From positions 162,306 to 226,305 of the forward strand of contig NZ_QAYC01000007.1 in assembly GCF_003053725.1 (NCBI RefSeq): a stretch of 64,000 bases of DNA, in the 5' to 3' direction. Shown one piece after another: positions 57,184 through 64,000 of the stretch. This stretch comes from Rhodovulum kholense (GTDB lineage: Bacteria; Pseudomonadota; Alphaproteobacteria; Rhodobacterales; Rhodobacteraceae). Within the stretch, counting starts at the first letter, position 1. The number at the start of each line of letters is the position of its first letter. The notes under the pieces were generated by a model. That model was given only the letters and a program-made list of their open reading frames with translations, had not been told where the DNA came from and ran no database searches. Both the position numbers and the translations under genes were made by a program.

Positions 57184-57861
57184 ATGCAGATCGGTATCCT
57201 GCAGACAGGCCACGCGCCCGACGCGCTTCGCGCGGCGCATGGCGACTATCCCGACATGTTCGTTCGGCTGCTCGAAGGCCACGGCTTCACCTTCCACACC
57301 TGGCCCGTGCTCGACATGCAGTTCCCGCCCTCGATCCACGCCGCCGAAGGCTGGCTGATCACCGGGTCGCGCTTTGGCGCCTATGAAGATCACGCCTTCA
57401 TCCACCCGCTGGAAGAGTTCATCCGGCAGGCCTATTCGGGTGGCGTGCCGCTGGTCGGCATCTGCTTCGGCCACCAGATCATCGCCCAGGCGCTGGGCGG
57501 CCGGGTCGAGAAATTCGCGGGCGGCTGGTCGGTCGGCCCGCGCGATTACCGGATCGAGGGGCAGGACTACCGACTGAACGCCTGGCATCAGGACCAGGTG
57601 ATCGAGCCGCCGCATGGCGCCGAAACGGTGGGCAGCGCGCCCGGCTGCGCCCATGCCGCGCTGATCTATGGCGAGCATGCCTATACGGTGCAGCCGCACC
57701 CGGAATTCGCCCCGGCCTTCGAGAAGGGCCTGATCGAGGAGCGCGGCCCCGGCGTGGTGCCCGACGAGACCCTGGCCGAGGCCCGCGCCCGGCTTGACCT
57801 GCCCACCGACTCGGCCGCGATGGCCGCGCGGATCGCCCGTTTCTTCACCGAAAGGCGCTGA
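57184..57861 (+). CDS. Class I glutamine amidotransferase-like hydrolase
   Basis: 225 residues. The catalytic Cys is in VGICFGHQIIAQALGG and the His and Glu in VQPHPEF, so the triad is intact. It is a stand-alone glutaminase domain resembling GMP-synthase-type and gamma-glutamyl hydrolases. Between two gamma-glutamyl ligase genes, its likely job is to remove the gamma-glutamyl group at the end of the pathway, as PuuD does, though its sequence is not clearly PuuD. It starts 80 bases after the first GS-like gene and ends three bases before the second. Confidence 0.86.
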   Translation: MQIGILQTGHAPDALRAAHGDYPDMFVRLLEGHGFTFHTWPVLDMQFPPSIHAAEGWLITGSRFGAYEDHAFIHPLEEFIRQAYSGGVPLVGICFGHQIIAQALGGRVEKFAGGWSVGPRDYRIEGQDYRLNAWHQDQVIEPPHGAETVGSAPGCAHAALIYGEHAYTVQPHPEFAPAFEKGLIEERGPGVVPDETLAEARARLDLPTDSAAMAARIARFFTERR

Positions 57862-57864
57862 GCC

Positions 57865-59220
57865 ATGAAAGACTGGCGCGACCAGCTTCCCGAGGCCGCC
57901 CGCGCGTATCTCGAGGGGCGCCGCCTCGACGAGGTCGAGTGCATCGTGGCCGATCTGGCGGGCGTCGCCCGCGGCAAGGCCATGCCCGCGGGCAAGTTCG
58001 TGACGCAGACCCGGTTCTATCTGCCCAACTCGATCTTCCAGCAGACCATCACCGGCGACTGGGCCGATATCGAGGGCCGGGCGTTCACCGAGCCCGACAT
58101 GATCCTGACGCCGGATTTCAGCACCGCCTCGGCCGCGCCTTGGGCCGCCGACTGTTCGCTGCAGGTCATTCACGACGTCTTCGACCAGCAGGGCGAGATG
58201 GTGCCGACCGCGCCCCGCAACGTGCTGAAACGGATCGTCAAGCTGTACAACGACCGCGGCTGGATGCCGATCGTTGCGCCCGAGATGGAGTTCTTCCTCG
58301 TCGCCCGCAACACCAACCCGTCGGAACCGGTGCAGCCGCCGATGGGCCGCTCGGGCCGACGCGCGGCGGGGCGTCAGGCCTATTCGCTGAGCGCGGTCGA
58401 CGAATACGGCCCCGTCATCGACGACATCTACGATTTCGCCGAGGCGCAGGGGCTGGAAATCGACGGCATCCTGCAGGAAGGCGGTGCGGGCCAGGTGGAA
58501 CTGAACCTGCGCCATGGCGATCCGGTGAAGCTGGCCGACGAGATCTTCTATTTCAAGCGGCTGATCCGCGAGGCGGCGATGCGGCACGACTGCTACGCCA
58601 CCTTCATGGCCAAGCCCATCGAGGACGAGCCCGGCTCGGCCATGCATATCCACCACTCGGTGGTCGATGCGCGGACCGGGCTGAACATCTTCTCGAACGA
58701 GGATGGCAGCGAAAGCCCCGCCTTCCTGCATTTCATCGCAGGCATGCAGACCCACATGCCCTCGGTGATCGCGCTGCTCGCGCCCTATGTGAACAGCTAC
58801 CGCCGCTACGTCCCCGACTTCGCGGCGCCGATCAACCTGCTTTGGGGGCGCGACAACCGCACCACCGGCCTGCGCGTGCCGGTCGCCGAACCCGAGGCGC
58901 GGCGGGTCGAAAACCGGCTGGCGGGGATGGATTGCAACCCCTATCTGGGCATCGCGGCCTCGCTCGCCTGCGGCTATCTGGGCCTGACCGAAGAACTTCT
59001 GCCCCGGCCCGAATTCACCGGCGACGCCTATTCGGGCGACGAGGACATCCCCCGCAACGTGGCCGAGGCGCTCGATCTCTTCGAGGCGGCCTCACCCATG
59101 CGCGAGGTCCTGGGCGAAGAATTCTGCACCGTCTATTCGGCGGTCAAGGAACTGGAATACAAGCAGTTCCTGCAGGTCATCAGCCCCTGGGAACGCGAAC
59201 ATCTGCTGCTGAACGTATGA
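57865..59220 (+). CDS. Glutamine synthetase family protein, PuuA-like (second copy)
   Basis: 451 residues, clearly diverged from the first copy. Key segments: VADLAGVARGKAMPAGKF; acidic metal-binding EMEFFLVARN; LQEGGAGQVELNLRHG; His segment GSAMHIHHSVVD; LLWGRDNRTTGLRVP. It is close to proteins annotated as gamma-glutamylputrescine synthetase. Two ligases in one operon suggest two substrates, two ends of a diamine, or different subunits. It overlaps the oxidoreductase gene by four bases. Confidence 0.88.
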   Translation: MKDWRDQLPEAARAYLEGRRLDEVECIVADLAGVARGKAMPAGKFVTQTRFYLPNSIFQQTITGDWADIEGRAFTEPDMILTPDFSTASAAPWAADCSLQVIHDVFDQQGEMVPTAPRNVLKRIVKLYNDRGWMPIVAPEMEFFLVARNTNPSEPVQPPMGRSGRRAAGRQAYSLSAVDEYGPVIDDIYDFAEAQGLEIDGILQEGGAGQVELNLRHGDPVKLADEIFYFKRLIREAAMRHDCYATFMAKPIEDEPGSAMHIHHSVVDARTGLNIFSNEDGSESPAFLHFIAGMQTHMPSVIALLAPYVNSYRRYVPDFAAPINLLWGRDNRTTGLRVPVAEPEARRVENRLAGMDCNPYLGIAASLACGYLGLTEELLPRPEFTGDAYSGDEDIPRNVAEALDLFEAASPMREVLGEEFCTVYSAVKELEYKQFLQVISPWEREHLLLNV

Positions 59221-60515
59221 ACCTGCTCTTCGCGAACGACCGACGCGGGGCCTATCCCGCCAGCTGGTATGCCGAAACCACCCCGCCGCTGGCGCCCTTC
59301 GCGCCGCTCGATGGCGACCGGCGCGCCGATGTCTGCATCGTCGGCGGCGGCTATACCGGGTTGTCGGCGGCGCTGCATCTGGCCCGGGCCGGGCTCGACA
59401 CCGTGCTGGTCGAGGCGCACCGGGTGGGCTTTGGCGCCTCGGGGCGGAACGGCGGACAGGTCGGCTCGGGCCAGCGGCTGCATCAGGACGCGCTCGAGGC
59501 GATGCTGGGCGACGGGCACGCGGCAAAGCTGTGGCATCTGGCCGAAGCGGCGCGCGGGCTGGTCTCGGACCTGATCCGCGATCACGCCATCGCCTGCGAC
59601 TACCGCCCCGGCATCGTCTATGCCGACTGGTCCGACCGGGGCACGCGCGAGGCTCATGCCTATGCCGAAAAGCTGCGCCGCGATTACGATTACGACCTGG
59701 TCGAGCCGCTGACCCGCGACGAGCTGCACGCCATCGTCGGCGCCCCCGGCTATCGGGGCGGGGTGATCGACTGGGGCGCGGGCCATCTCAACCCGCTGGC
59801 CTATGCGCTGGGGCTGGCCCGCGCCGCAGCCGAAGCAGGCGCCGCGATCCACGAGACGACGCTGGTCGAGCGGGTCGATGCGGGCGCGGTCGTGGTGACG
59901 GATCGCGGCCGGATCATCGCCGACCGGGTGATCCTCGCGGCCAACGGCTATCTCGGCGGGCTCGACCGCCGGGTCGCGGCTCGGGTCATGCCGATCAACA
60001 ACTACATGGTCGCGACCGAACCGCTTGGCGCGCGCGCGGCCTCGGTGCTGTCCCGCGACGTGGCGGTCGCCGACAGCAGGTTCGTGGTGAACTACTTCCG
60101 GCTGTCGCCCGACGGGCGGCTTCTGTTCGGCGGCGGCGAAAGCTATGGCTACCGCTTCCCCGAGGACATCCGGGCGCTGGTGCGCAAACCGATGCTGCAA
60201 GTCTTCCCGCAACTCAAGGATGTCGCGCTGACCCATGCCTGGGGCGGCACACTGGCGATCACGCGCTCGCGGCTGCCCTATCTCGGCACGCCCGCGCCGG
60301 GCATCTATTCGGCCTCGGGCTTTTCCGGCCACGGGGTGGCGATGGCCACGCTCGCAGGCCGGGTGCTGGCCGAGGCGGTGCAGGGCGAGACCGAGGCCTT
60401 CGAGACCTTCGCCCGCCTCCCCTGCCCGCCCTTCCCCGGCGGCGCGGCGCTGCGCGCGCCGCTTCTGGCGCTGGCGATGGCCTGGTATGCTTTGCGGGAC
60501 ACAGTCGGGCTCTGA
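59217..60515 (+). CDS. FAD-dependent amine oxidoreductase, PuuB-like
   Basis: 432 residues of the DAO (D-amino-acid oxidase/GlpO) family. The FAD-binding motif is CIVGGGYTGLSAALHLARAG, followed by GFGASGRNGGQVGSGQR, and the C-terminal motif is GIYSASGFSGHGVAMATLAG. PuuB oxidises gamma-glutamylputrescine to the aldehyde. The N-terminus starting ASWYAETTPPL matches that subgroup. The ATG overlaps the GS-like gene (ATGA at 59217). It is the last gene of the coupled operon. Confidence 0.9.
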   Translation: MNLLFANDRRGAYPASWYAETTPPLAPFAPLDGDRRADVCIVGGGYTGLSAALHLARAGLDTVLVEAHRVGFGASGRNGGQVGSGQRLHQDALEAMLGDGHAAKLWHLAEAARGLVSDLIRDHAIACDYRPGIVYADWSDRGTREAHAYAEKLRRDYDYDLVEPLTRDELHAIVGAPGYRGGVIDWGAGHLNPLAYALGLARAAAEAGAAIHETTLVERVDAGAVVVTDRGRIIADRVILAANGYLGGLDRRVAARVMPINNYMVATEPLGARAASVLSRDVAVADSRFVVNYFRLSPDGRLLFGGGESYGYRFPEDIRALVRKPMLQVFPQLKDVALTHAWGGTLAITRSRLPYLGTPAPGIYSASGFSGHGVAMATLAGRVLAEAVQGETEAFETFARLPCPPFPGGAALRAPLLALAMAWYALRDTVGL

Positions 60516-60604
60516 TTTCCGATCGTCGCCATCCTGTCACATCTCTGAGTCACTTCCGGTCGGATAGGGTCGTCCATCGAGACGACGTCGGATAAGGTGA
60601 CCGC

Positions 60605-61819
60605 ATGACCCGCTCCCGCACTGTCTACGATGCCGAACCGATCCCGGAAAGCGCCCGCGCCGAGATCGACCGCCTGCTGCGCACCGGGGACCTGTTCCGT
60701 TATACCGCTGCCGCCGACGCGCCGGTCACGCTGCTTGAACGCGATTTCGCGGCGCTTCTGGGCGTTCCCTACGCGCTGGCGGTCTCGTCCTGTTCGGCGG
60801 CGCTGTTCCTGTCGCTGAAGGCGCTGGACCTGCCGCGCGGAGCGCGGGTGCTGATCCCGGCCTTCACCTTCGCGGCCGTCCCCTCGGCGGTGATCCATGC
60901 CGATTGCGTGCCGGTTCTGGCCGAGGTCGGCGCCGATTTCCGGCTCGATCTCGAGGATTTCGAGGCCCGGCTGGACGACGACATCTCTGCCGTCCTGATC
61001 AGCCACATGCGCGGCCACACCTCGGACATGGATGCCATCGCCGCCGCCTGCGACGCCCGTGGCATCCCGCTGATCGAGGATGCGGCGCATTCGCTGGGCA
61101 CGCTCTGGCACGGCCGCAAGATCGGGACGCTGGGCCGGATCGGCTGTTTCTCGTTCCAGTCCTACAAGCTGGTGAATGGCGGCGAGGGCGGGATGCTGGT
61201 CACCGAGGACCCCGACCTGCTGGCCCGCGCCGTCATCATGTCGGGCGCCTACGAACATAACTGGAAAAAGCATGACGGGCTGGCCGCAGCCTTTGCCCGC
61301 TGGCAGAACCGCCTGCCGCTTTACAACATGCGGATGCAGAACCTCTCGGCTGCGGTGATCCGCCCGCAACTGCCCGAGGTCGCCCGCCGGGTGCGCGAGG
61401 GCCGCGCCAATCACGACCACGTCGCCGTGCTGTTGAACCGGTCGCCCTGGCTGTCGGTCCCGCCGCCCCTGCCCCCCGAAACGCGCGCCCCGGATTCGAT
61501 CCAGTTCAACCTCGTCGGCTTCGAGACCGACGACGAGGCGCGCGCCTTTCAGGATGCCGCTGCCGCGCTTGGGGTGCAGGTGCAGGTCTTCGGGCTCAGC
61601 ACCGACAATGCGCGGGCGTTCTGGAACTGGGGGTTTCTCGACGATCTACCGGGAGGGCTGCGGCGCGATCTGCCCAAGACCCGGGCGATGCTGATGCGGG
61701 CCTGCGACGCACGGCTGCCCGCCCATCTGCCACGGGCCGAACTGGACCGGATCGCGGGGGCGCTGGTCGCCGCCGCCGAGACGGTGAAAACCGCCGAGGC
61801 GCGGGCCTATGGCACCTGA
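60605..61819 (+). CDS. DegT/DnrJ/EryC1 family PLP-dependent aminotransferase
   Basis: 404 residues. The pyridoxal phosphate Lys is in CFSFQSYKLVNGGEGG; upstream are SSCSAALFLSLKALDLP and LIEDAAHSLGT with the PLP-contacting Asp. Family members aminate keto-sugars or related compounds. No nucleotide-sugar genes are adjacent. It begins 89 bases after the PuuB-like gene on the same strand, so it may be part of that pathway, for example to use an aldehyde or keto product, or may be a separate unit. Confidence 0.9.
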   Translation: MTRSRTVYDAEPIPESARAEIDRLLRTGDLFRYTAAADAPVTLLERDFAALLGVPYALAVSSCSAALFLSLKALDLPRGARVLIPAFTFAAVPSAVIHADCVPVLAEVGADFRLDLEDFEARLDDDISAVLISHMRGHTSDMDAIAAACDARGIPLIEDAAHSLGTLWHGRKIGTLGRIGCFSFQSYKLVNGGEGGMLVTEDPDLLARAVIMSGAYEHNWKKHDGLAAAFARWQNRLPLYNMRMQNLSAAVIRPQLPEVARRVREGRANHDHVAVLLNRSPWLSVPPPLPPETRAPDSIQFNLVGFETDDEARAFQDAAAALGVQVQVFGLSTDNARAFWNWGFLDDLPGGLRRDLPKTRAMLMRACDARLPAHLPRAELDRIAGALVAAAETVKTAEARAYGT

Positions 61820-61866
61820 GCGCGCTTGACTCGGCCCGGCCCGGCGGCGAAAAGGCACGAGCGGTA

Positions 61867-61894
61867 AAAAAAGCGCCCGGAATTTCCGGGCGCC
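61867..61894 (-). terminator. Strong rho-independent terminator (minus strand)
   Basis: On the minus strand the stem GCGCCCGG, loop AAATT, CCGGGCGC is followed by seven T residues. It lies about 160 bases beyond the rlmB stop, so it ends either the rlmB transcript or a separate short RNA in between. Confidence 0.92.
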
Positions 61895-62045
61895 AGTCGC
61901 GGAACGAGGGACAGTGAAGCAGGACGAAGGCGTTCCGGGCCTCCGCCCTTCCCGTAAGACATGGGACCGCAGCGCGGTCTTTTCCAGCCCGCTCATGGAA
62001 CTGTGATCCGAAGACTACGGGCCCCGCCTTTGTCAGGCCCGGGAG
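61895..62045 (-). ncRNA. Possible small RNA or long 3' leader before the terminator
   Basis: About 150 bases between the rlmB stop and a perfect intrinsic terminator. The minus strand has local hairpin potential, for example AAGGGCG ... CGCCTT near 61940, and GGGCCT ... GGGGCCC next to the rlmB end. A short frame (MSGLEKTALRSHVL) starts near 61996 but runs into the terminator and looks like chance. It could be a stand-alone small RNA or simply the rlmB 3' untranslated region. No known RNA family was matched. Confidence 0.3.
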
Positions 62046-62051
62046 GCCATC

Positions 62052-62867
62052 TTAGGGGCGCACCGCCGCCGCATAAAGCGCCACCGCTGCCGCGTTCGAG
62101 ACATTGAGCGACCCGAACCCGCCCGCCGCGGGGATACGCACCAGCCGGTCGCAGGTGGCTCGGGTCAGTTCGCGCAGGCCCGGCCCTTCGGCCCCCAAAA
62201 CCAGCCCGACCGGGGCCGCGCCGATCCCGGCAAGCCCCTCGGCCAGCGTGGAGGGCGCCTCGCCGTCCAGCCCGATCAGGCTGTAGCCCAGGTCTTTGAG
62301 CTCTTCCATCGCCCGCGCGAGGTTCGGGACCCGCAGATAGGGTTGGCGTTCCAGCGCGCCCGAGGCGGTCTTGGCCAGCGCCCCGGTCTCGGGCGCCGAA
62401 TGGCGGTGCGGCGCGATCACGGCCCGGGCCCCGAACACCTCGGCCGAGCGCAGGATCGCCCCCACATTATGCGGGTCGGTCACCCGGTCGAGCAGCACCG
62501 TCAGCGCGGGCCCCGTCCCCGGGTCGCAGACATCGCCAAGCTTGCCCCAGTCCAGCGGCCGCACCTCGAGCGCCGCCCCCTGATGCACCGACTCGGAGTC
62601 GAGCGGCGCGGCAAAGCGGCGCGGATCGCACAGTTCGGGCTCGATCCCGGCGGCCGCGATGGCCGGGGCCAGCCGGTCGGCGGCATTCTTCGTCACCACC
62701 AGCCGCAGCTTGTCGCGGCACGGGTTTTCCAGCGCATCGCGGACCGCATGCATCCCGAAAAGCCAGACGGTCTCGGCCGCGGCGGCCCGCCGTCCGCGTT
62801 CCTTCTCGATCACCCAGGTGGGTTTCTTGGCCACGTCATCGCCCCCGTTCCGACAGGCGGCGACCAT
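62052..62867 (-). CDS. rlmB: 23S rRNA (guanosine-2251-2'-O)-methyltransferase, SpoU/TrmH family
   Basis: About 271 residues. The N-terminal substrate-binding domain has VWLFGMHAVRDALENP. The C-terminal SpoU knot shows motif 1 DPHNVGAILRSAEVFGA, motif 2 LVLGAEGPGL and motif 3 GSLNVSNAAAVALYAA. It methylates the ribose of G2251 in 23S rRNA. The ATG at 62867 is used, but GTG at 62834 (M-AKKPTWVIEKERG) is a strong alternative because relatives start there. It is divergent from the tRNA-Tyr gene. Confidence 0.93.
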   Translation of the reverse strand: MVAACRNGGDDVAKKPTWVIEKERGRRAAAAETVWLFGMHAVRDALENPCRDKLRLVVTKNAADRLAPAIAAAGIEPELCDPRRFAAPLDSESVHQGAALEVRPLDWGKLGDVCDPGTGPALTVLLDRVTDPHNVGAILRSAEVFGARAVIAPHRHSAPETGALAKTASGALERQPYLRVPNLARAMEELKDLGYSLIGLDGEAPSTLAEGLAGIGAAPVGLVLGAEGPGLRELTRATCDRLVRIPAAGGFGSLNVSNAAAVALYAAAVRP

Positions 62868-62944
62868 GGCGCCTCGGCGCGGCCGCCGCAAGGGATTTTC
62901 CTGTTGACGCGCCCCCGGAGCTTGCGTATCCAGCGCCTCACTCA

Positions 62945-63028
62945 GGGCGACGTGCTGCAAGGTGCGGCAGCGGACTGTAACTCCGCCGGGGAGACCCACG
63001 CCTGGTTCGATTCCAGGGTCGCCCACCA
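62945..63028 (+). tRNA. tRNA-Tyr (anticodon GTA)
   Basis: The acceptor stem GGGCGAC pairs with GTCGCCC, followed by an encoded CCA. The anticodon stem GCGGA/TCCGC encloses the loop CTGTAAC, giving GTA. A long variable arm with stem GGG/CCC, typical of bacterial tRNA-Tyr, precedes the T arm CCTGG-TTCGATT-CCAGG. The D arm is short and contains one wobble pair. The 3' end is the likely attachment site for the integrase remnant that follows. Confidence 0.9.
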
Positions 63029-63060
63029 TCCCCCCGCTTTTCAAAGGGTTACGCTCTCTC

Positions 63061-63651
63061 GTGTACGAGAGACTTACCGGCGTGACCCTTACAGTTCTGC
63101 CCAAGGGCGTCTTCAAGCGCGGCGCTGTCTACGTTTTGCGATTCACCGTTCCTGTCGAGTTGAGACCGGCGGTCGGCAAGCGGGAAATCATTCGATCCCT
63201 CGGCTCCTCCGACCTTGGGGAAGCCCTGAGCCGACGCAGGGAAACCCTTGAGGAAATCAAGGCGTCGCTCTTCGCGAAATACGACGGCCCCCAAGCGGTC
63301 AGCACACCGGAGACATCGCAAGACACCACCGTTCGAGCGACCTCCCACCGCTGGCTGGCCCAGAGTGACGGCATCAAGCCTTCGACCAAGGAGCGTTATC
63401 GGCGTATCCTCCAACGCTTCGAGACATTCACGGGCAATGCCGAGGTCTCGAAGATCACCCGCCGCGTGGCCCTTGCCCACATGGACGACCTCCGCTCGAC
63501 ACCCTCGGAGCGCACCGGTCAGCCGGGGACACGCCCTCGGCGATGGCGGGGCACGCACGGCAATAAACCCACACCTATGAACGAGCACGACTTCCACCTT
63601 CGCTTGCGTCGGCCGTGGTCAGAGTGTGTTCACTCGGAGCAATCCTATTGA
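63061..63651 (+). pseudogene. Truncated tyrosine-recombinase integrase
   Basis: About 196 residues starting at GTG 63061 (or 63082). The N-terminal 50 residues (GVFKRGAVYVLRFTVPVELR, KREIIRSLGSSDLGEALSRR) match the DUF6538-type entry region of phage and island integrases. The next part (SHRWLAQSDGIKPSTKERYR, then ILQRFETFTGNAEVSKITR) is the SAM-like core-binding domain. After about residue 150 the frame becomes unrelated Arg/Pro-rich sequence and stops. The whole catalytic domain (Arg, His-x-x-Arg, Tyr) is missing, so it is non-functional. Its position 33 bases after tRNA-Tyr marks an old integration event. Confidence 0.8.
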
Positions 63652-63870
63652 TTTCCGTTGGTTAGCCGCGAGTGTGCGGGGGCCATGTGCGGGAGTTCTT
63701 AGTTTTCCCATACCTTCGAGAGAATACCACCGCCGATCACCTGAGCGCATCCGTCCAGTGCGCTAGTCCTTATGAGATTACGCGACCGACAGCCCCTCAG
63801 TCGGCGCTCTAACGGGCCACCAAAAAAAGACTGGCCCCTACACTACTTGAACACCAGCAGCACCTCAGAC
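63652..63870. other. Non-coding remnant between integrase fragment and IS
   Basis: About 220 bases with lower GC than the chromosome and no convincing frame. It is probably degraded island sequence. One A-rich run (CCAAAAAAAGACTGG) is present. No second copy of the tRNA 3' end was found here. Confidence 0.4.
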
Positions 63871-64000
63871 GGGCGCTGTTGCGCAAATCAGCTGACGACC
63901 GCAGTTCCCCTTTCCCCGGACACACTTATCCCATGGCCACGGTGAGCGGGATGCCGAGCGCCGTGAAGCGGTTGAGGACCGCCGCCCGGATCTGGACTTC
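63871..64000 (-). mobile_element. End of an IS5-like insertion sequence (cut by window edge)
   Basis: The stretch beginning GGGCGCTGTTGCGCAAATC resembles the terminal inverted repeat of IS elements common in Rhodobacterales (consensus of the GG-CTGTTGCGCAA type). The 3' end of a transposase-like frame lies just inside it on the minus strand. The rest of the element and the other repeat lie beyond the window. Confidence 0.65.
63926..64000 (-). CDS. Transposase C-terminus, IS5-like (partial)
   Basis: The last 24 codons of a frame entering from the right edge: EVQIRAAVLNRFTALGIPL then TVAMG and a TAA stop. This ending resembles, from memory, the C-terminus of IS5-group DDE transposases frequent in roseobacters. 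The catalytic part is outside the window. Family assignment rests on this short tail and the nearby terminal repeat. Confidence 0.6.
   Translation of the reverse strand, partial: EVQIRAAVLNRFTALGIPLTVAMG

Overview
The window is high-GC DNA with a gene content typical of an alphaproteobacterium of the Rhodobacterales (Paracoccaceae, Rhodobacter/Paracoccus-like). Supporting signs are the FlhSR-like sensor/regulator pair beside PQQ-linked periplasmic proteins, malate synthase G, the short archaeal-type phosphatidylserine decarboxylase, two DUF6524-like proteins, DUF2842 after purA, and strong G/C bias at third codon positions. No species is claimed. Most genes are chromosomal housekeeping or metabolic genes. 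Only the right end (about 63.0-64.0 kb) and perhaps 21.3-23.1 kb look accessory.

Layout. 0-2.5 kb: the 5' part of an ECF sigma factor gene, two small secreted proteins (one with Asn-Gly repeats, one EF-hand) and an MltB-type lytic transglycosylase. 2.5-7.7 kb: a leftward operon of four periplasmic proteins linked to PQQ-dependent alcohol oxidation, divergent from a histidine kinase/LuxR regulator pair resembling FlhSR. 7.8-15.4 kb: chromate transporter, class V aminotransferase, Aer-type PAS protein, malate synthase G, alpha-methylacyl-CoA racemase family protein. 15.5-21.3 kb: P-type proton ATPase translationally coupled to a PhaC-like cysteine hydrolase, a HemP protein, and the psd-pssA phospholipid operon. 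21.3-23.1 kb has no confident gene.

23.1-29.8 kb: a FadR-type regulator, then a complete sugar ABC transporter (binding protein, double ATPase, two permeases) and a gluconolactonase. Together they suggest uptake and oxidation of a sugar or sugar lactone. 29.8-36.9 kb: a large DUF2339 membrane protein, the RNA-binding protein Tex, a winged-helix/disordered protein, and a single-domain receiver whose phosphoacceptor Asp is Glu. 37.1-42.5 kb: stress and envelope genes (CsbD, AI-2E family transporter, HKD phospholipase, PLDc_N membrane peptide, double PRC-barrel protein). 42.5-52.3 kb: EamA permease, thiamine pyrophosphokinase, a large protein of unknown function, DUF2842, purA, two tandem DUF6524-like paralogs, secG, pyrG, rlmJ, terB.

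52.5-60.5 kb is a tightly coupled operon. It holds a polar-amino-acid-type ABC transporter, two PuuA-like glutamine synthetase homologs, a class I glutamine amidotransferase and a PuuB-like FAD oxidoreductase. This looks like uptake and gamma-glutamylation-based breakdown of an amine or polyamine, but no aldehyde dehydrogenase is present. 60.6-62.9 kb: a DegT-type aminotransferase and rlmB. At 62.9 kb a tRNA-Tyr gene is followed at once by a truncated integrase and then the end of an IS5-like element, a typical integration scar.
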